Assembly (NCBI GenBank): GCA_017524145.1
Contig: JAFWUI010000012.1
Span: 80,468 to 144,467, forward strand
Reading direction: 5' to 3'
Source: Oxalobacter sp.
GTDB lineage: Bacteria; Pseudomonadota; Gammaproteobacteria; Burkholderiales; Burkholderiaceae_D
Length of the DNA: 64,000 nucleotides
A program made the translations under genes and the position numbers. The notes under the pieces were generated by a model. It was not told the origin of the DNA, made no database searches, and saw only the letters and a list, made by a program, of their open reading frames with translations. Positions 38,381 to 49,401 of this stretch are shown here, piece after piece. Position 1 is the stretch's first letter; each line of letters starts with the position of its first letter.

Positions 38381-38659
38381 ATGACGTTTGCTGTCACAGT
38401 ACTGGATTTTTCGAACGCTAAAGCCCTTCTCCAAGAAGGGCTTGCTGCTGTTTCCCGTGGTGAGGAAGACTATGATTTTGGCGCATTGGCTCAAGTGGAT
38501 TCTGCCAGTGTTGCTGTCATGCTGGCATGGCAACGGGCTGCCATCCAATCAGGCAGACGCCTCCGTTTCCTGAATGTTCCTGCCAGTCTGGTCAGTCTTG
38601 CGGATCTCTATGGGGTTACGGAGTTGCTGGGTCTGACCGGATATACTGCTGTTTCCTGA
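38381..38659 (+). CDS. mlaB: STAS-domain protein MlaB
   Basis: This 92-residue STAS domain starts at ATG 38381 (GGGGA upstream). The conserved Asp-Ser loop region is DFGALAQVDSASVAVMLAWQ. MlaB binds MlaF and is needed for stability and activity of the inner-membrane complex. It is the last gene of the mla operon. The ABC-2 exporter and bolA-like genes that usually lie between here and murA in this order are missing, leaving a 229-base gap. Confidence 0.88.
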   Translation: MTFAVTVLDFSNAKALLQEGLAAVSRGEEDYDFGALAQVDSASVAVMLAWQRAAIQSGRRLRFLNVPASLVSLADLYGVTELLGLTGYTAVS

Positions 38660-38888
38660 TTGCTGCCTGATATGTTGCTTTCCCCTGCATCGTGCACACA
38701 GGTTTATTTTGCGTATGCACTGCTTCCAATAAGGCTTTTGGGGCTGTTCAGAAGTTTTCATGGACAAGTTTGACCTTAGTCAGCATATTTTTTTGCTTTT
38801 TTGCGGTAATCTCCTTACATTTACTGCGGAAAGGTTATAAATTGCGCTTTTAGCCTTTTTCGGTGCATTCATTAATCGAAATTCATAA

Positions 38889-40145
38889 ATGGACAAATTG
38901 ATTATTCATGGTGGAAGACGTCTGAATGGCGAGATTCCGATTTCTGGTGCGAAAAATGCCGCACTGCCCATCCTGTGTACAGGTTTATTGACCGCCGATG
39001 ATATTGTTTTGACCAATGTCCCCCATCTGAAAGATGTCCAGACGATGCTGGACCTGCTTCAACAGATGGGTGTTTCCATCAAGCAGGATGGCAATAGGAT
39101 GGTTCTGAATGGCAGGAACGTCAATCGGTTTGATGCACCTTATGAATTGGTCAAGACCATGCGTGCCGCTATTTTGGTCCTTTGTCCTTTGGTTGCCCGG
39201 TTTGGTGAAGCACGGGTTTCCCTGCCAGGAGGTTGCGCTATCGGTTCCCGTCCAGTCGAACAGCATATCAAAGGGTTGCGGGCGATGGGTGCCGAGGTTG
39301 AAATCAAGGGCGGTTATATCTATGCAAAGGCAAAGCGCTTGAAAGGAACCCGTATCGTCACCGATATGATCACTGTGACGGGCACCGAAAACCTGCTGAT
39401 GGCAGCAGTACTGGCGGAAGGGGAAACCGTCATCAAGAATGCCGCCCGGGAACCAGAGGTCACTGATTTGGCACATCTGTTGGTCAAGATGGGCGCAAAG
39501 ATTGAAGGGATTGGTACTGACCAGCTGGTCATCCATGGTGTAGAGAGTCTGCATGGTGCGTTCCATCATGTCATTCCTGACCGTATTGAGACCGGCACGT
39601 TCCTTTGTGCAGTTGCTGCCACAGGCGGTGATGTCCTCCTGACCAACACCTGTGACAATATCCTGGATGTTGCATTGCATAAAATCCGTGAAATGGGCGC
39701 TGTGTTGACATGTTGCGGTGATTCCATCCGTATCCAGATGGATCAACGTCCCAAGGGGGTCAGTTTCCGGACAATGGAATATCCCGGTTTCCCGACAGAC
39801 ATGCAGGCGCAGTTCATGGCAGTCAACTGTCTGGCAGCTGAGACGACCCATGTGGTTGAGACCATATTTGAAAACCGTTTCATGCATGTGCAGGAACTGA
39901 ACCGTCTGGGTGCGAAAATCAGGACAGAAGGCAATACAGCCTTTGTCACCGGGGTAGATAAGCTTGTCGGAGCGCCTGTTATGGCGACAGACCTCCGGGC
40001 ATCGGCATCTTTGGTCATTGCTGGGCTTGCTGCCCAAGGGGAAACGCATGTCAACCGTATCTATCATCTTGACCGCGGTTATGACCAGATGGAAGTGAAA
40101 TTGGCAGCAGTTGGTGCCGATATCAAGAGAGTCAGTGAAGAATGA
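38889..40145 (+). CDS. murA: UDP-N-acetylglucosamine 1-carboxyvinyltransferase
   Basis: This 418-residue enzyme catalyses the first committed step of peptidoglycan synthesis, PEP transfer to UDP-GlcNAc. The catalytic Cys is at 116 within [15 protein letters not shown], so fosfomycin sensitivity is expected. The fold repeats ([31 protein letters not shown]) are intact. It overlaps hisG by four bases (ATGA). A TATAAA box at 38836-38841 in the upstream gap suggests a promoter shared with the his operon. Confidence 0.96.
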   Translation: MDKLIIHGGRRLNGEIPISGAKNAALPILCTGLLTADDIVLTNVPHLKDVQTMLDLLQQMGVSIKQDGNRMVLNGRNVNRFDAPYELVKTMRAAILVLCPLVARFGEARVSLPGGCAIGSRPVEQHIKGLRAMGAEVEIKGGYIYAKAKRLKGTRIVTDMITVTGTENLLMAAVLAEGETVIKNAAREPEVTDLAHLLVKMGAKIEGIGTDQLVIHGVESLHGAFHHVIPDRIETGTFLCAVAATGGDVLLTNTCDNILDVALHKIREMGAVLTCCGDSIRIQMDQRPKGVSFRTMEYPGFPTDMQAQFMAVNCLAAETTHVVETIFENRFMHVQELNRLGAKIRTEGNTAFVTGVDKLVGAPVMATDLRASASLVIAGLAAQGETHVNRIYHLDRGYDQMEVKLAAVGADIKRVSEE

Positions 40146-40837
40146 GTGAGCAGGAAGCAAAGGCAGGAAACAATCAGCAGGAGCTGGTTCTCGCCCTCTC
40201 AAAAGGACGTATATTCGATGAGACAATCCCTTTGTTGAAGGCTGCAGGCATTGAGGTGCTGGAAGATCCTGAGACTTCCAGGAAACTGATCCTGCCAACC
40301 AATAAGCCACAGGTCCGGGTCATTATTGTCCGTGCGACGGATGTGCCGACCTATGTACAGTATGGTGCTGCAGATTTTGGTGTTGCAGGCAAGGATGTCC
40401 TTCAGGAAAGCGGGGCAACAGGCCTCTATCAACCAATCGACCTCCAGATTGCCCGTTGCCATCTGGCGGTGGCTGTCAGGAAGGGGTTTGATTATGAAGC
40501 CGCTGTCCGTCGAGGTGCCCGGTTGCGTGTTGCCAGCAAATATGTCCATGCTGCCCGTGAGCATTTTGCGAAAAAAGGGCTGCATGTTGATATCATCAAA
40601 TTGTATGGTTCTATGGAACTGGCTCCGCTTGTTGGCCTGTCGGATGTCATCGTTGACTTGGTCAGTACAGGCAATACGTTGAAGGCCAATAATCTTGTTG
40701 AGGTCGAGCGTATCCAGGAAATCACATCACGCCTTGTTGTCAACCAGGCATCCCTGAAATTGAAGCGTAAAGAAATGCAGCCAATCCTGGATGCTTTCAA
40801 ACAGGCGTCTGTTGCGCAGGAACAGGGCAAGAACTGA
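40142..40837 (+). CDS. hisG: ATP phosphoribosyltransferase, short form
   Basis: This 231-residue short form of HisG (first step: ATP + PRPP) lacks the C-terminal histidine-sensing domain and so needs HisZ, which is not in this window. The PRPP loop [19 protein letters not shown] is intact. Its start is inside the end of murA, typical of Burkholderiales. Confidence 0.95.
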   Translation: MSEQEAKAGNNQQELVLALSKGRIFDETIPLLKAAGIEVLEDPETSRKLILPTNKPQVRVIIVRATDVPTYVQYGAADFGVAGKDVLQESGATGLYQPIDLQIARCHLAVAVRKGFDYEAAVRRGARLRVASKYVHAAREHFAKKGLHVDIIKLYGSMELAPLVGLSDVIVDLVSTGNTLKANNLVEVERIQEITSRLVVNQASLKLKRKEMQPILDAFKQASVAQEQGKN

Positions 40838-40872
40838 AAACCAGAAGAAGAAAAGAAGTGAAAGGGGGGAGT

Positions 40873-42189
40873 ATGTCCATAACACTCCGTAGACTGAGTA
40901 CATCTCAGCCCGATTTCAAAGCCAGCCTTGTCAATGTGCTGGCTTTTGAGAAAAAGACCGATGAATCCATCAATGCAATTGTTGCTGCCATCTTGGAAGA
41001 TGTGCGGCTCAATGGCGATAAGGCTGTGCTCGGATATTCCAACCGTTTTGACCGGTTGGATATCCATGATGCCAAAGCCCTTGAGATTTCTTTGGAAGAA
41101 TGCCAGGCGGCTTTGGCATCCTTGACACCTGAACGGCGCTCTGCATTGCAGACGGCAGCAGACCGCATCCGTAAGTACCATGAATACCAGAAAGCCTCCT
41201 GTGGCACTGAAGGGTTTTCTTTCACCGATGAGATGGGCAACCAGCTGGGGCAGAAAGTCACGCCTTTGGACAGTGTCGGCATTTATGTGCCAGGTGGCAA
41301 GGCAGCCTATCCTTCTTCTGTCCTGATGAATGCGATTCCTGCACAGGTTGCGGGTGTCAAGGAAATCGTCATGGCTGTACCGACACCGGATGGTGTCCGT
41401 AATGAACTGGTATTGGCAGCTGCTGCGATTTCCGGTGTGACCCGTGTCTTTACGGTTGGTGGCGCACAGGCGGTTGCTGCGCTGGCATACGGTACGGAGA
41501 CAATTCCAAGCGTTGACAAGATTGTCGGTCCTGGCAATGCCTTTGTCGCAGAGGCAAAGCGCCGGGTATTCGGTACAGTCGGTATCGATATGATTGCCGG
41601 TCCATCTGAAATCCTGGTGATTTGTGATGGCACTACGGACCCGGACTGGATTGCCATGGACCTTTTTTCCCAGGCTGAACATGATGAGCTGGCGCAATCC
41701 ATCCTCATTACACCGGATGCGGCTTATATGGATAAGGTTGAGGCAAGCATCAACAGGCTGTTGCCAGACCGTTTGCGTAAAGACATCATCACCAAGTCGC
41801 TTGCTTCCCGTGGTGCCATGATATTGGTCAAGGATATGGAAGAGGCCTGCGAGATTGCAAATCAGATTGCTCCGGAACATTTGGAGATTTCAGCGGAAAA
41901 TCCTGAAAAATGGGGGGAATTGTGCCGCCACGTCGGTTCCATTTTCCTCGGACGTTATACCTGTGAATCGCTGGGCGATTACTGTGCCGGTGCAAACCAT
42001 GTCCTGCCAACATCCCGGACTGCCCGTTTTTCTTCCCCGTTGGGTGTCTATGACTTCCAGAAACGTTCTGCATTGATCTGGGCAAGTGCGGAAGGTTCCC
42101 AGACGCTTGGCAAGATTGCTGTTGAATTGGCGACGGGTGAAGGTCTGGAGGCCCATGCTGGCAGTGCGGCATTCCGTCTGAAGAAATGA
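40873..42189 (+). CDS. hisD: Histidinol dehydrogenase
   Basis: This 438-residue Zn- and NAD-dependent enzyme carries out the last two steps, histidinol to histidine. Start ATG 40873 is preceded by GGGGGAG. Visible family motifs are [41 protein letters not shown] and [13 protein letters not shown], including the Gln/His metal ligands. Confidence 0.96.
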   Translation: MSITLRRLSTSQPDFKASLVNVLAFEKKTDESINAIVAAILEDVRLNGDKAVLGYSNRFDRLDIHDAKALEISLEECQAALASLTPERRSALQTAADRIRKYHEYQKASCGTEGFSFTDEMGNQLGQKVTPLDSVGIYVPGGKAAYPSSVLMNAIPAQVAGVKEIVMAVPTPDGVRNELVLAAAAISGVTRVFTVGGAQAVAALAYGTETIPSVDKIVGPGNAFVAEAKRRVFGTVGIDMIAGPSEILVICDGTTDPDWIAMDLFSQAEHDELAQSILITPDAAYMDKVEASINRLLPDRLRKDIITKSLASRGAMILVKDMEEACEIANQIAPEHLEISAENPEKWGELCRHVGSIFLGRYTCESLGDYCAGANHVLPTSRTARFSSPLGVYDFQKRSALIWASAEGSQTLGKIAVELATGEGLEAHAGSAAFRLKK

Positions 42190-42205
42190 GCATGTGGTTC
42201 CGGTT

Positions 42206-43294
42206 ATGAAAGAACTGATTGAGAAAGTCATCCGTTCAGATGTCCGGGCAATGTCTGCTTATGCCGTGCAGCAGGCGGAAGGATTCATCAAGCTTGATGC
42301 CATGGAGAATCCTTATACATTGCCAGACAGCCTTAAGGAGGAATTGGCAAAGCGTCTTTCACAGGTTGCCCTGAACCGCTATCCTGTTCCGCTTTATACA
42401 GCTCTCAAGGCGAAAATCTGTCAGAAGATGGGCATTCCAGCTGGGTTTGATGTCATGCTGGGCAATGGCTCTGATGAGCTGATTGCAATTGTCACTATGG
42501 CTTGTGCTTCCAAGGAAAAGCGCGCAAAGATGCTGGTGCCGGTGCCGAGTTTTGTGATGTACGCATTCAATGCCCAGCTGACAGGGATGGATTTCATTGG
42601 CGTTGACCTCAAGGAAGACCTGACCCTTGATGTCGATGCCATGCTGGCAGCTATTGAAGAGCATCAACCGACATTGGTTTTCCTGGCAATGCCGCATAAC
42701 CCGACCGGCAGGCTGTTTGAGGAAGCGGATATCCTGCGTATCCTGGATGCCATGGAAGGGAAAGGTATTGTTGTCAGTGATGAGGCTTATCAGCCGTTCA
42801 CTGATTTCACCATGCTGCCGCATATCAAGTCATATCCGAACCTGGTGGTTATGCGTACCGTATCCAAACTGGGGTTGGCAGGAATCCGTTTGGGGTATAT
42901 GACAGCAGCCAAGGAACTGCTGGTTGAGTTCGATAAGGTCCGGCCTCCATATAATGTCAATGTATTGACTGAAGCAGCAGCCGGACTGGCAATGGACAAT
43001 ATTGAGGTTTTCAACGCGCAGGCTGCGGCTATCCGTGCAGAACGGGCAAGATTGGCAGATGAACTGGCGTCGTTGCCGGGTGTTGAAGTTTTCCCTTCGC
43101 AGGCCAATATCCAGCTGATCCGGGTGAAAAATGCTGATGTGGTCTTTGATGGGCTTGTCGCGCGGAGAATATTGATTAAAAATGTCAGCAGGCAGCATCC
43201 ATTGTTGAAGGATTGCCTGCGTATCACTGTCAGTACACCTGAAGAGAACAACCTGTTCTTGGAGGCATTCAAGGATTGTCTGGCAAATTGCTGA
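42206..43294 (+). CDS. hisC: Histidinol-phosphate aminotransferase
   Basis: This 362-residue PLP enzyme of fold type I has N-terminal [19 protein letters not shown], mid-chain [10 protein letters not shown] and VSDEAYQPF. The PLP lysine lies in [15 protein letters not shown]. Start ATG 42206 is chosen; a GTG at 42194 is also possible and neither has a strong ribosome site. It lies 16 bases after hisD. Confidence 0.94.
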   Translation: MKELIEKVIRSDVRAMSAYAVQQAEGFIKLDAMENPYTLPDSLKEELAKRLSQVALNRYPVPLYTALKAKICQKMGIPAGFDVMLGNGSDELIAIVTMACASKEKRAKMLVPVPSFVMYAFNAQLTGMDFIGVDLKEDLTLDVDAMLAAIEEHQPTLVFLAMPHNPTGRLFEEADILRILDAMEGKGIVVSDEAYQPFTDFTMLPHIKSYPNLVVMRTVSKLGLAGIRLGYMTAAKELLVEFDKVRPPYNVNVLTEAAAGLAMDNIEVFNAQAAAIRAERARLADELASLPGVEVFPSQANIQLIRVKNADVVFDGLVARRILIKNVSRQHPLLKDCLRITVSTPEENNLFLEAFKDCLANC

Positions 43295-43307
43295 ACGGAT
43301 GACGCTT

Positions 43308-43898
43308 ATGAACCGAACTGCTGAAATTGTCCGGAATACCAATGAGACTAAAATCCGGATTGCCATCGACCTTGATGGCACTGGAAAGAGCAATCTGTCC
43401 ACAGGAATCCCCTTTTTGGATCATATGCTTGACCAGATTGCCCGTCATGGCCTGCTTGATCTTCTGATTCAGGCAGAAGGTGACTTGGAGATTGATGGCC
43501 ATCATACCGTTGAGGATATCGGTATTTCCTTGGGGCAAGCTCTTGCCAAGGCGGTTGGTGATAAGAAAGGCATCCGCCGTTATGGGCATGCCTATGTGCC
43601 GTTGGATGAAGCGCTCTCCCGGGTTGTCATTGATTTTTCCGGTCGCCCATACCTCGAGTTCCATGCAGAGTTTGCCCGTCAGATGACTGGTCAGTTCGAT
43701 TTGGACCTTGTCCGTGAATTCTTTCAAGGGTTTGTCAACCATGCAGCTGTTTCCCTGCATATCGATAATCTGCGGGGTGATAATGCCCATCATCAATGTG
43801 AAACCATTTTCAAGGCTTTTGGACGTGCATTGCGCATGGCGGTGGAAATGGATCCACGGGCTGCAGGCGTTATCCCATCAACGAAAGGAATGCTGTAA
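43308..43898 (+). CDS. hisB: Imidazoleglycerol-phosphate dehydratase
   Basis: This 196-residue monofunctional HisB has repeated metal-binding motifs [33 protein letters not shown] and the C-terminal [19 protein letters not shown]. Start ATG 43308 gives [13 protein letters not shown], the usual opening; ATG 43299 would add three residues. No fused phosphatase domain, as in other betaproteobacteria. Confidence 0.95.
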   Translation: MNRTAEIVRNTNETKIRIAIDLDGTGKSNLSTGIPFLDHMLDQIARHGLLDLLIQAEGDLEIDGHHTVEDIGISLGQALAKAVGDKKGIRRYGHAYVPLDEALSRVVIDFSGRPYLEFHAEFARQMTGQFDLDLVREFFQGFVNHAAVSLHIDNLRGDNAHHQCETIFKAFGRALRMAVEMDPRAAGVIPSTKGML

Positions 43899-43926
43899 CC
43901 TGTCCTGGTTTTAAGGTGTTGGCGTT

Positions 43927-44565
43927 ATGCAGAAAATCATCGTAGTCGATTATGGCATGGGGAACCTCCGCTCGGTAGCGCAGGCGTTGCGGGCGGTGGC
44001 GCCGGAAGATGATGTCCGTGTTTCTGGCATGGTTGCTGACCTTGATGAAGCTGACCGTATTGTCCTGCCGGGACAGGGGGCGATTCCTGACTGCATGGCT
44101 TCCTTGGAGAAGTCCGGTCTGAAACAGGCGTTGATGCGTGCGGCAGGAAAGAAGCCGGTTTTTGGTGTCTGTGTTGGGGAACAGATGCTCTTTGATTGGA
44201 GCGAAGAGGGTGATACCCCAGGCCTTGGGTTGATTCCTGGCAAAGTTGTCCGTTTCAGGTTGGATGGTCAGGTCCAGCCAGATGGTTCCCGTTATAAAGT
44301 GCCTCAGATGGGATGGAACCAGGTTGCCCAGCATATCAGCCATCCCCTTTGGGAAGGGATCAAAGATAACAGTTTCTTTTATTTTGTACATAGTTTCTAT
44401 GCTGTGCCTGCCAATGACAGCAATGTTGCCGGGATAACCGGATATGGTGTGCCGTTCTGCAGTGCAGTTGCGAAAGACAATATTTTTGCCACGCAGTTCC
44501 ATCCGGAAAAAAGTGCTTCAGTCGGTTTGCAGCTTTACCGGAATTTCCTGCATTGGAGTCCCTGA
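43927..44565 (+). CDS. hisH: Imidazole glycerol phosphate synthase, glutaminase subunit
   Basis: This 212-residue class I glutamine amidotransferase has nucleophile Cys82 in [10 protein letters not shown] and the His192/Glu194 pair in QFHPEKS. It releases ammonia that is channelled to HisF, encoded two genes downstream. The N terminus [18 protein letters not shown] is typical. Confidence 0.96.
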   Translation: MQKIIVVDYGMGNLRSVAQALRAVAPEDDVRVSGMVADLDEADRIVLPGQGAIPDCMASLEKSGLKQALMRAAGKKPVFGVCVGEQMLFDWSEEGDTPGLGLIPGKVVRFRLDGQVQPDGSRYKVPQMGWNQVAQHISHPLWEGIKDNSFFYFVHSFYAVPANDSNVAGITGYGVPFCSAVAKDNIFATQFHPEKSASVGLQLYRNFLHWSP

Positions 44566-44615
44566 AGGCTGGATTGGACAGTGGTTGTTAACAGGATTTG
44601 ACAAGGGTTATCGAT

Positions 44616-45383
44616 ATGCTTCTTATTCCTGCTGTTGATATGAAAGACGGTGCCTGTGTCCGCTTGAAACAGGGCGATATGGAGCAGGCAACAGTGTTTT
44701 CAAACGATCCCGCTGAGATGGCGCTTCACTGGCTCAACCAAGGGGGGCGCCGCCTGCATCTGGTGGACCTGAACGGTGCTTTTGCAGGGAAACCGGTCAA
44801 TGAGCAGCCAATCAGGAGCATTATCAAGGCAACACAGCAGTTTTCTGCAGAAAAAGGTGTTGAGATTCCCATCGAATTGGGAGGCGGTATCCGTGATTTG
44901 CATACCATTGAGCATTATCTTTTCAATGGTATTTCATACATCATTATCGGGACAGCGGCAGTCAAGAATCCGACTTTCCTTCAAGAAGCCTGCAAGCTTT
45001 TCCCTGGGCAGATTCTGGTCAGCCTTGACGCGAAAGATGGTGATGTGGCGATTGATGGCTGGAGCAAGCTGACGGGAATCAATGTCATTGACCTTGCCAA
45101 ACGGTATGAAGATTATGGTGTCAACAGTATCATCTATACGGATATTGGCCGCGATGGTATGGGGGCAGGGATCAACATTGATGCGACGGTCAAGCTGGCG
45201 AATGCAGTCAGTATGCCGATTATTGCTTCAGGCGGATTGCATGACCTCAATGATGTGAAGCGTCTCTGCGAGGTTGAGGACCAAGGGGTTTCTGGCGTAA
45301 TCTGCGGGCGGGCCATCTATATCGGTACATTGGACCTGAAAGAAGGGCAGGAGCTGGCAGATACATTCCGTGCAGGGAAATAG
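44616..45383 (+). CDS. hisA: ProFAR isomerase
   Basis: This 255-residue TIM-barrel enzyme opens the aminoaldose to a ketose. Start ATG 44616 with AAGGG upstream gives [20 protein letters not shown]. The catalytic Asp pair is in PAVDMKDG and in [13 protein letters not shown]. Phosphate loops are IELGGGIRD and IASGGL. Confidence 0.96.
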   Translation: MLLIPAVDMKDGACVRLKQGDMEQATVFSNDPAEMALHWLNQGGRRLHLVDLNGAFAGKPVNEQPIRSIIKATQQFSAEKGVEIPIELGGGIRDLHTIEHYLFNGISYIIIGTAAVKNPTFLQEACKLFPGQILVSLDAKDGDVAIDGWSKLTGINVIDLAKRYEDYGVNSIIYTDIGRDGMGAGINIDATVKLANAVSMPIIASGGLHDLNDVKRLCEVEDQGVSGVICGRAIYIGTLDLKEGQELADTFRAGK

Positions 45384-45404
45384 GGCAAGATTGAAAGATT
45401 GGCT

Positions 45405-46163
45405 ATGCTGACCAAAAGGATTATCCCATGCCTTGATGTCACGGCAGGACGGGTTGTAAAAGGTGTCAATTTCGTTGAACTGCGGGATGCTGGTGATCCT
45501 GTTGAGATTGCCCGGCGCTATAACGACCAAGGTGCTGATGAAATAACTTTCCTGGACATCACGGCTTCCAGTGACAAGCGAGACATTATCCTGCATATCA
45601 TTGAGGCGGTTTCTTCGCAGGTATTCATTCCCCTGACGGTCGGGGGAGGGGTCCGCACGGTGGAAGATGTACGGCGTCTGCTGAATGCGGGAGCAGACAA
45701 GGTCAGTATCAACACGTCTGCAGTCACCAATCCACAGCTGGTTGCAGACGCATCCAGCCGTTATGGTTCCCAATGTATTGTTGTGGCGATTGATGCGAAG
45801 CAGACTGGGCCGGACCATTGGGAAGTCTTTACGCACGGTGGGCGCAATGCCACAGGGCTCGAAGCCGTTTCTTGGGCAAAGAAAATGGAGCAGCTCGGTG
45901 CAGGGGAAATTCTGTTGACCAGTATGGACCGTGATGGGACCAAAAGTGGTTTCGACCTTGAATTGACCAGGCGCATTTCTGATTCTGTCAATATCCCTGT
46001 CATTGCATCAGGCGGCGTTGGGAACCTTCAGCATATGGCAGATGGTGTGCTTGAAGGGCATGCTGATGCGGTCTTGGCTGCCAGCATTTTCCATTATGGC
46101 ACTTATACCATCGCCGAAGCCAAACAGTATATGGCGGAAAGGAACATCCCTGTACGCTTATGA
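45405..46163 (+). CDS. hisF: Imidazole glycerol phosphate synthase, cyclase subunit
   Basis: This 252-residue TIM-barrel partner of HisH opens [20 protein letters not shown], with active-site Asp in CLDV and in [11 protein letters not shown]. Phosphate sites are [12 protein letters not shown] and IASGGVGN. It overlaps hisI by four bases. ATG 45405 is preferred over TTG 45399. Confidence 0.96.
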   Translation: MLTKRIIPCLDVTAGRVVKGVNFVELRDAGDPVEIARRYNDQGADEITFLDITASSDKRDIILHIIEAVSSQVFIPLTVGGGVRTVEDVRRLLNAGADKVSINTSAVTNPQLVADASSRYGSQCIVVAIDAKQTGPDHWEVFTHGGRNATGLEAVSWAKKMEQLGAGEILLTSMDRDGTKSGFDLELTRRISDSVNIPVIASGGVGNLQHMADGVLEGHADAVLAASIFHYGTYTIAEAKQYMAERNIPVRL

Positions 46164-46558
46164 AGAACACAGACTGGCTTGATGCCATCAAATGGGATGA
46201 AAAGGGACTGATACCGGCTATCGCACAGGATGCCCATACTAGGGAAATCCTGATGCTGGCATGGATCAACCGGGAGGCGCTTCTGGAAACATTGGCGTGT
46301 GGCAATGCGGTTTACTGGAGCCGTTCCCGGGGGAAACTCTGGCGGAAAGGCGAGGAATCCGGGCATGTCCAGAAAATCGTGGATATCCGCTTGGATTGTG
46401 ACAATGATGCCTTGGTTTATCTGGTAGAACAGACAGGGCTGGCATGTCATACCGGACGCCGGTCCTGCTTTTTCCAACAGCTTAAGGAAGATGGTGGTGA
46501 ACCATATTGGGAGGCTGTTGAGCCAGTCCTGAAGAACCCTTCGGAGATTTATAGATGA
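46160..46558 (+). CDS. hisI: Phosphoribosyl-AMP cyclohydrolase
   Basis: This 132-residue metal enzyme has [33 protein letters not shown] and the Zn-site Cys pair [10 protein letters not shown]. It is separate from the pyrophosphohydrolase HisE encoded immediately downstream (ATGA overlap), as usual in betaproteobacteria. Confidence 0.95.
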   Translation: MKNTDWLDAIKWDEKGLIPAIAQDAHTREILMLAWINREALLETLACGNAVYWSRSRGKLWRKGEESGHVQKIVDIRLDCDNDALVYLVEQTGLACHTGRRSCFFQQLKEDGGEPYWEAVEPVLKNPSEIYR

Positions 46559-46893
46559 GTGAGATCCTCAGACGTATTGCTGCAGTCATTGAATCCAGGA
46601 AACTGGAAAATGGTGGAAATCCTGAAAAGTCATATGTCAGCAGCCTGTTTGCCAAGGGTGATGATGCTATCCTGAAGAAGGTTGGCGAAGAAGCAACTGA
46701 ATCTGTCATGGCGGCAAAGGATGTCCGCAACAATATGCCGGCAGAGAAACTGACTTATGAAGTGGCGGATTTATGGTTCCATTCCATGATTATGCTTGCC
46801 CGGTTCGGACTTTCTCCAGATGATGTCCTGAATGAGCTTGCCAGAAGGGAAGGGCTTTCCGGTTTGGTGGAAAAGGCAAACCGGAAGAAATGA
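46555..46893 (+). CDS. hisE: Phosphoribosyl-ATP pyrophosphatase
   Basis: This 112-residue MazG-like all-helical enzyme has Mg-binding motifs [16 protein letters not shown] and [14 protein letters not shown]. It is coupled to hisI. Last his gene of the cluster; hinT follows 35 bases later. Confidence 0.95.
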   Translation: MSEILRRIAAVIESRKLENGGNPEKSYVSSLFAKGDDAILKKVGEEATESVMAAKDVRNNMPAEKLTYEVADLWFHSMIMLARFGLSPDDVLNELARREGLSGLVEKANRKK

Positions 46894-46928
46894 ATCTCTA
46901 ACAATCCATAACCAGAAAGGTGACTGTT

Positions 46929-47300
46929 ATGGCTGACTGTATTTTCTGTAAGATTGCCAATAAGGAACTGCCGTCTACGGTGGTTTATGAAAATGAACGT
47001 ATCATGGTATTCCGTGATATCCATCCAGCAGCTCCAACCCATCTTTTGATTATTCCTAAACGACATATCCCCACGTTATCGCACTGTACTGGTGGCGATG
47101 CTTCATTGCTGGGAGAGATGATGGCCTTGATACCAGAGTTGGCAAAACAGGAAGGAATTCAGGTTGAAGGGCTGGAAAGTAGTGCTGCCAAGGGAGGGTT
47201 CCGGGTTGTTGTCAATGCAGGTCCAGATGGCCATCAGGATGTCTATCATCTGCATATCCATCTGATGGGAGGTCCCCGCCCCTGGAAAGGGGCCAATTGA
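46929..47300 (+). CDS. hinT: HIT-family nucleotide hydrolase (HinT-like)
   Basis: This 123-residue HIT protein has CIFCKIANKELPSTVVYEN at the N terminus and the catalytic triad HLHIHLMGG near the end. It hydrolyses aminoacyl- or lysyl-AMP and purine phosphoramidates. Start ATG 46929 follows AAAGGTG. It is the last gene before the operon terminator. Confidence 0.92.
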   Translation: MADCIFCKIANKELPSTVVYENERIMVFRDIHPAAPTHLLIIPKRHIPTLSHCTGGDASLLGEMMALIPELAKQEGIQVEGLESSAAKGGFRVVVNAGPDGHQDVYHLHIHLMGGPRPWKGAN

Positions 47301-47322
47301 TGGCATGGCCCTGCTTCCCTTG

Positions 47323-47351
47323 GGCAATGCCATGATGGCATTGCCTTTTTT
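47323..47351 (+). terminator. Rho-independent terminator of murA-his-hinT unit
   Basis: A perfect 10-bp stem (GGCAATGCCA / TGGCATTGCC) with TGA loop is followed by TTTTTT. It is placed 23 bases after hinT, a strong end to the his operon. Confidence 0.9.
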
Positions 47352-47374
47352 GTTACAGCATCCATCTGCCCCCT

Positions 47375-48148
47375 ATGAAAACAGAAAACATTTCGATTGA
47401 GAGGAAAGCCTTGGTCCAGTTCCTGGATGAGGAACTGAAAACCGCGATGATTCAGGATTATTGCCCGAATGGCCTTCAGGTAGAGGGGACTTCCCATATC
47501 AGTACCATCGTCAGCGGTGTGACAGCCAGTCAGGCTTTGATAGACAGGGCAGTTGAACTCAATGCTGATGCTTTGTTGGTCCATCATGGCTATTTCTGGC
47601 GGGGAGAGAATGCAGCCATTACTGGACTGAAACGGAACCGTATCAAGAAGTTGCTGACACATGACATCAATCTGTTGGTTTACCATCTGCCGTTGGACCT
47701 GCATCCAGTGATCGGCAACAATGCCCAGCTTGGAAAGATATTGGGATTGACACCGTCAGGCCGTTTTGGGAATCAGGAGCTTGGTTGGCTGGGAATGTTG
47801 GAGAATCCTGATATTGAGACAGCAGGGCAGTTTGCAGACCATGTTGGAAAAATGCTGGGCCGTAAACCATTGCTGGTGGGAGATCCTTTCCTGCAGTTAG
47901 GCACGATTGGTTGGTGTAGCGGGGCTGCACAGGATTTGATTGCAGATGCTGTCAGTGCTGGAGCGACCATTTATCTTTCTGGTGAAATTTCTGAGCAGAC
48001 CGTGCATGAAGCCAGGGAAAATGGCATTGTCTACCTTGCATGTGGCCATCATGCCACTGAACGCTATGGCATCCAAGCATTGGGCAATCTGCTGGCAGAA
48101 AAATTCGGTGTGAGGCATACCTTCATCGATATTGATAATCCGGCATAA
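47375..48148 (+). CDS. Nif3-like dinuclear metal protein (YbgI family)
   Basis: This 257-residue protein has the Nif3/DUF34 hallmarks: CPNGLQVEG, then LLVHHGYFWRG with paired His metal ligands, LLVYHLPLDLH and, near the end, ACGHHATERYGIQALG. The family may act on damaged folate or GTP-cyclohydrolase-like substrates; its function is unresolved. It starts only 24 bases after the terminator and has no clear ribosome site, so its promoter is uncertain. In many Burkholderiales it sits between tatABC/degS-like genes and petABC, all absent here. Confidence 0.88.
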   Translation: MKTENISIERKALVQFLDEELKTAMIQDYCPNGLQVEGTSHISTIVSGVTASQALIDRAVELNADALLVHHGYFWRGENAAITGLKRNRIKKLLTHDINLLVYHLPLDLHPVIGNNAQLGKILGLTPSGRFGNQELGWLGMLENPDIETAGQFADHVGKMLGRKPLLVGDPFLQLGTIGWCSGAAQDLIADAVSAGATIYLSGEISEQTVHEARENGIVYLACGHHATERYGIQALGNLLAEKFGVRHTFIDIDNPA

Positions 48149-48176
48149 CCTGGGGCCCTTGAAGGAAGGGAGACTC

Positions 48177-48206
48177 TTCAAAAGCCTATTTCAGTCATTT
48201 ATAATG
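48177..48206 (+). promoter_or_regulatory. Predicted sigma-70 promoter of sspAB
   Basis: TTCAAA (48177-48182), an 18-base spacer and a perfect TATAAT (48201-48206) sit 79 bases before sspA. Confidence 0.5.
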
Positions 48207-48284
48207 CCCATTTGTGGGATTATCTGTTGGAACGAGGCAGACCCTTCTTTCAATATATTCAGGCTACCTTAGAGGAACCGTATC

Positions 48285-48899
48285 ATGATGGAACTTTATT
48301 CTTCTGCGACTTGTCCGTTTTCGCATCGTTGCCGTTTTGTCCTGTGTGAGAAAGGCGGTATGGATTATGAAGTCAAGGAAGTTGACCTTTTCAATAAACC
48401 TGAAGAAATCTCAGCCATGAACCCCTATGGACAGGTGCCTATTCTGGTGGAACGTGATCTGATCCTTTATGAATCCAATATCATCAATGAATATATCGAT
48501 GAACGCTTTCCTCACCCGCAGTTGATGCCGGCTGATCCCCAAACCCGTGCAAAGGCCCGTTTGATGCTTTTCAATCTTGAAAAGCTTTTTTTCAGGCATG
48601 TTGATACTTTGGAAAATGACCGGTCTGAGAATGCGGCCATTGCCCAGGAAAAGGCTTGTGTGGAAATCCGCGAGAACCTGACGATGCTTTCCGGTCATCT
48701 GCAGCGTTCAAAATACCTGATGGGTGATGAACTGACAATGCCGGATGTTGCCCTGGCACCTTTGCTCTGGCGTCTGCAGCACTATGGGATTGAATTGCCG
48801 AAATCTGCAGCAGCGGTTGAAAAGTATGCCCAGATGGTTTTTGCCCGTCCAGCATTCATTGAATCCCTGACTGCCCAGGAAAAAATCATGCGTCGGTGA
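48285..48899 (+). CDS. sspA: Stringent starvation protein A
   Basis: This 204-residue GST-fold protein binds RNA polymerase and modulates stationary-phase or acid-stress genes. N-terminal LYSSATCPFSHRCRFVLCEK, then NPYGQVPILVERDLILYESN and YIDERFPHPQLMP, identify it. The ribosome site GAGGAA precedes ATG 48285. It is followed at 13 bases by sspB. Confidence 0.93.
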   Translation: MMELYSSATCPFSHRCRFVLCEKGGMDYEVKEVDLFNKPEEISAMNPYGQVPILVERDLILYESNIINEYIDERFPHPQLMPADPQTRAKARLMLFNLEKLFFRHVDTLENDRSENAAIAQEKACVEIRENLTMLSGHLQRSKYLMGDELTMPDVALAPLLWRLQHYGIELPKSAAAVEKYAQMVFARPAFIESLTAQEKIMRR

Positions 48900-48912
48900 C
48901 AGGAGGAAAATC

Positions 48913-49305
48913 ATGGCTATCGAAATTCCTTTCAAACCCTATCTGATCCGGGCCTTCTATGAATGGACGGTTGATAATGGGCAGACACCTTACATCGTTG
49001 CAAAACCTGGAGCCTATGCCCGGGTTCCCCAGCAGTATGTCAAGGATGGACATATTGTCCTGGACATCAGTTCTGAAGCAACGGCTGGTCTCCATATGGA
49101 CAACGAAGCCATCAGTTTCAAGGCACGTTTCGATGGTAGGTCTATGGATGTCTACCTTCCGATTGAAAACATCGCAGGGATTTATCCCCAGGAATTGGGG
49201 CCTGAAGAAATGATGCCTTTTGAAACGTCGGAACCCGTCAGGAAACCTGGATCGAAAGAACCTGAAAAAAGTGCAAAAAAACCTGCATTGAAATTGGTAA
49301 AATAA
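48913..49305 (+). CDS. sspB: ClpXP adaptor / specificity-enhancing factor
   Basis: This 130-residue protein delivers ssrA-tagged peptides to ClpXP. Conserved core: KPYLIRAFYEWTVDNGQTPY, then IVLDISSEATAGLHMDNEAI. The last ~12 residues (AKKPALKLVK) match the ClpX-tethering tail. AGGAGG precedes the ATG. Confidence 0.93.
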   Translation: MAIEIPFKPYLIRAFYEWTVDNGQTPYIVAKPGAYARVPQQYVKDGHIVLDISSEATAGLHMDNEAISFKARFDGRSMDVYLPIENIAGIYPQELGPEEMMPFETSEPVRKPGSKEPEKSAKKPALKLVK

Positions 49306-49325
49306 GATAAAATACTTCCCTTCGT

Positions 49326-49401
49326 GCCGGCTTAGCTCATCAGGTAGAGCACATGATTTGTAATCATGGGGTGGCGGGTTCAAGTCCTGCAGCCGGCACC
49401 A
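49326..49401 (+). tRNA. tRNA-Thr (anticodon TGT)
   Basis: This is a 76-base cloverleaf: acceptor GCCGGCT pairs with AGCCGGC, the anticodon loop reads TTTGTAA (TGT), the T loop is GTTCAAGTC, and CCA is encoded. It lies 20 bases after sspB and is probably transcribed separately or with it. Confidence 0.95.

Noticed and set aside
38985-41880. Long leftward open frames (441 and 462 codons) across murA, hisG and hisD
   Set aside because: They lie fully antisense to strongly conserved enzymes and have no recognisable motifs.
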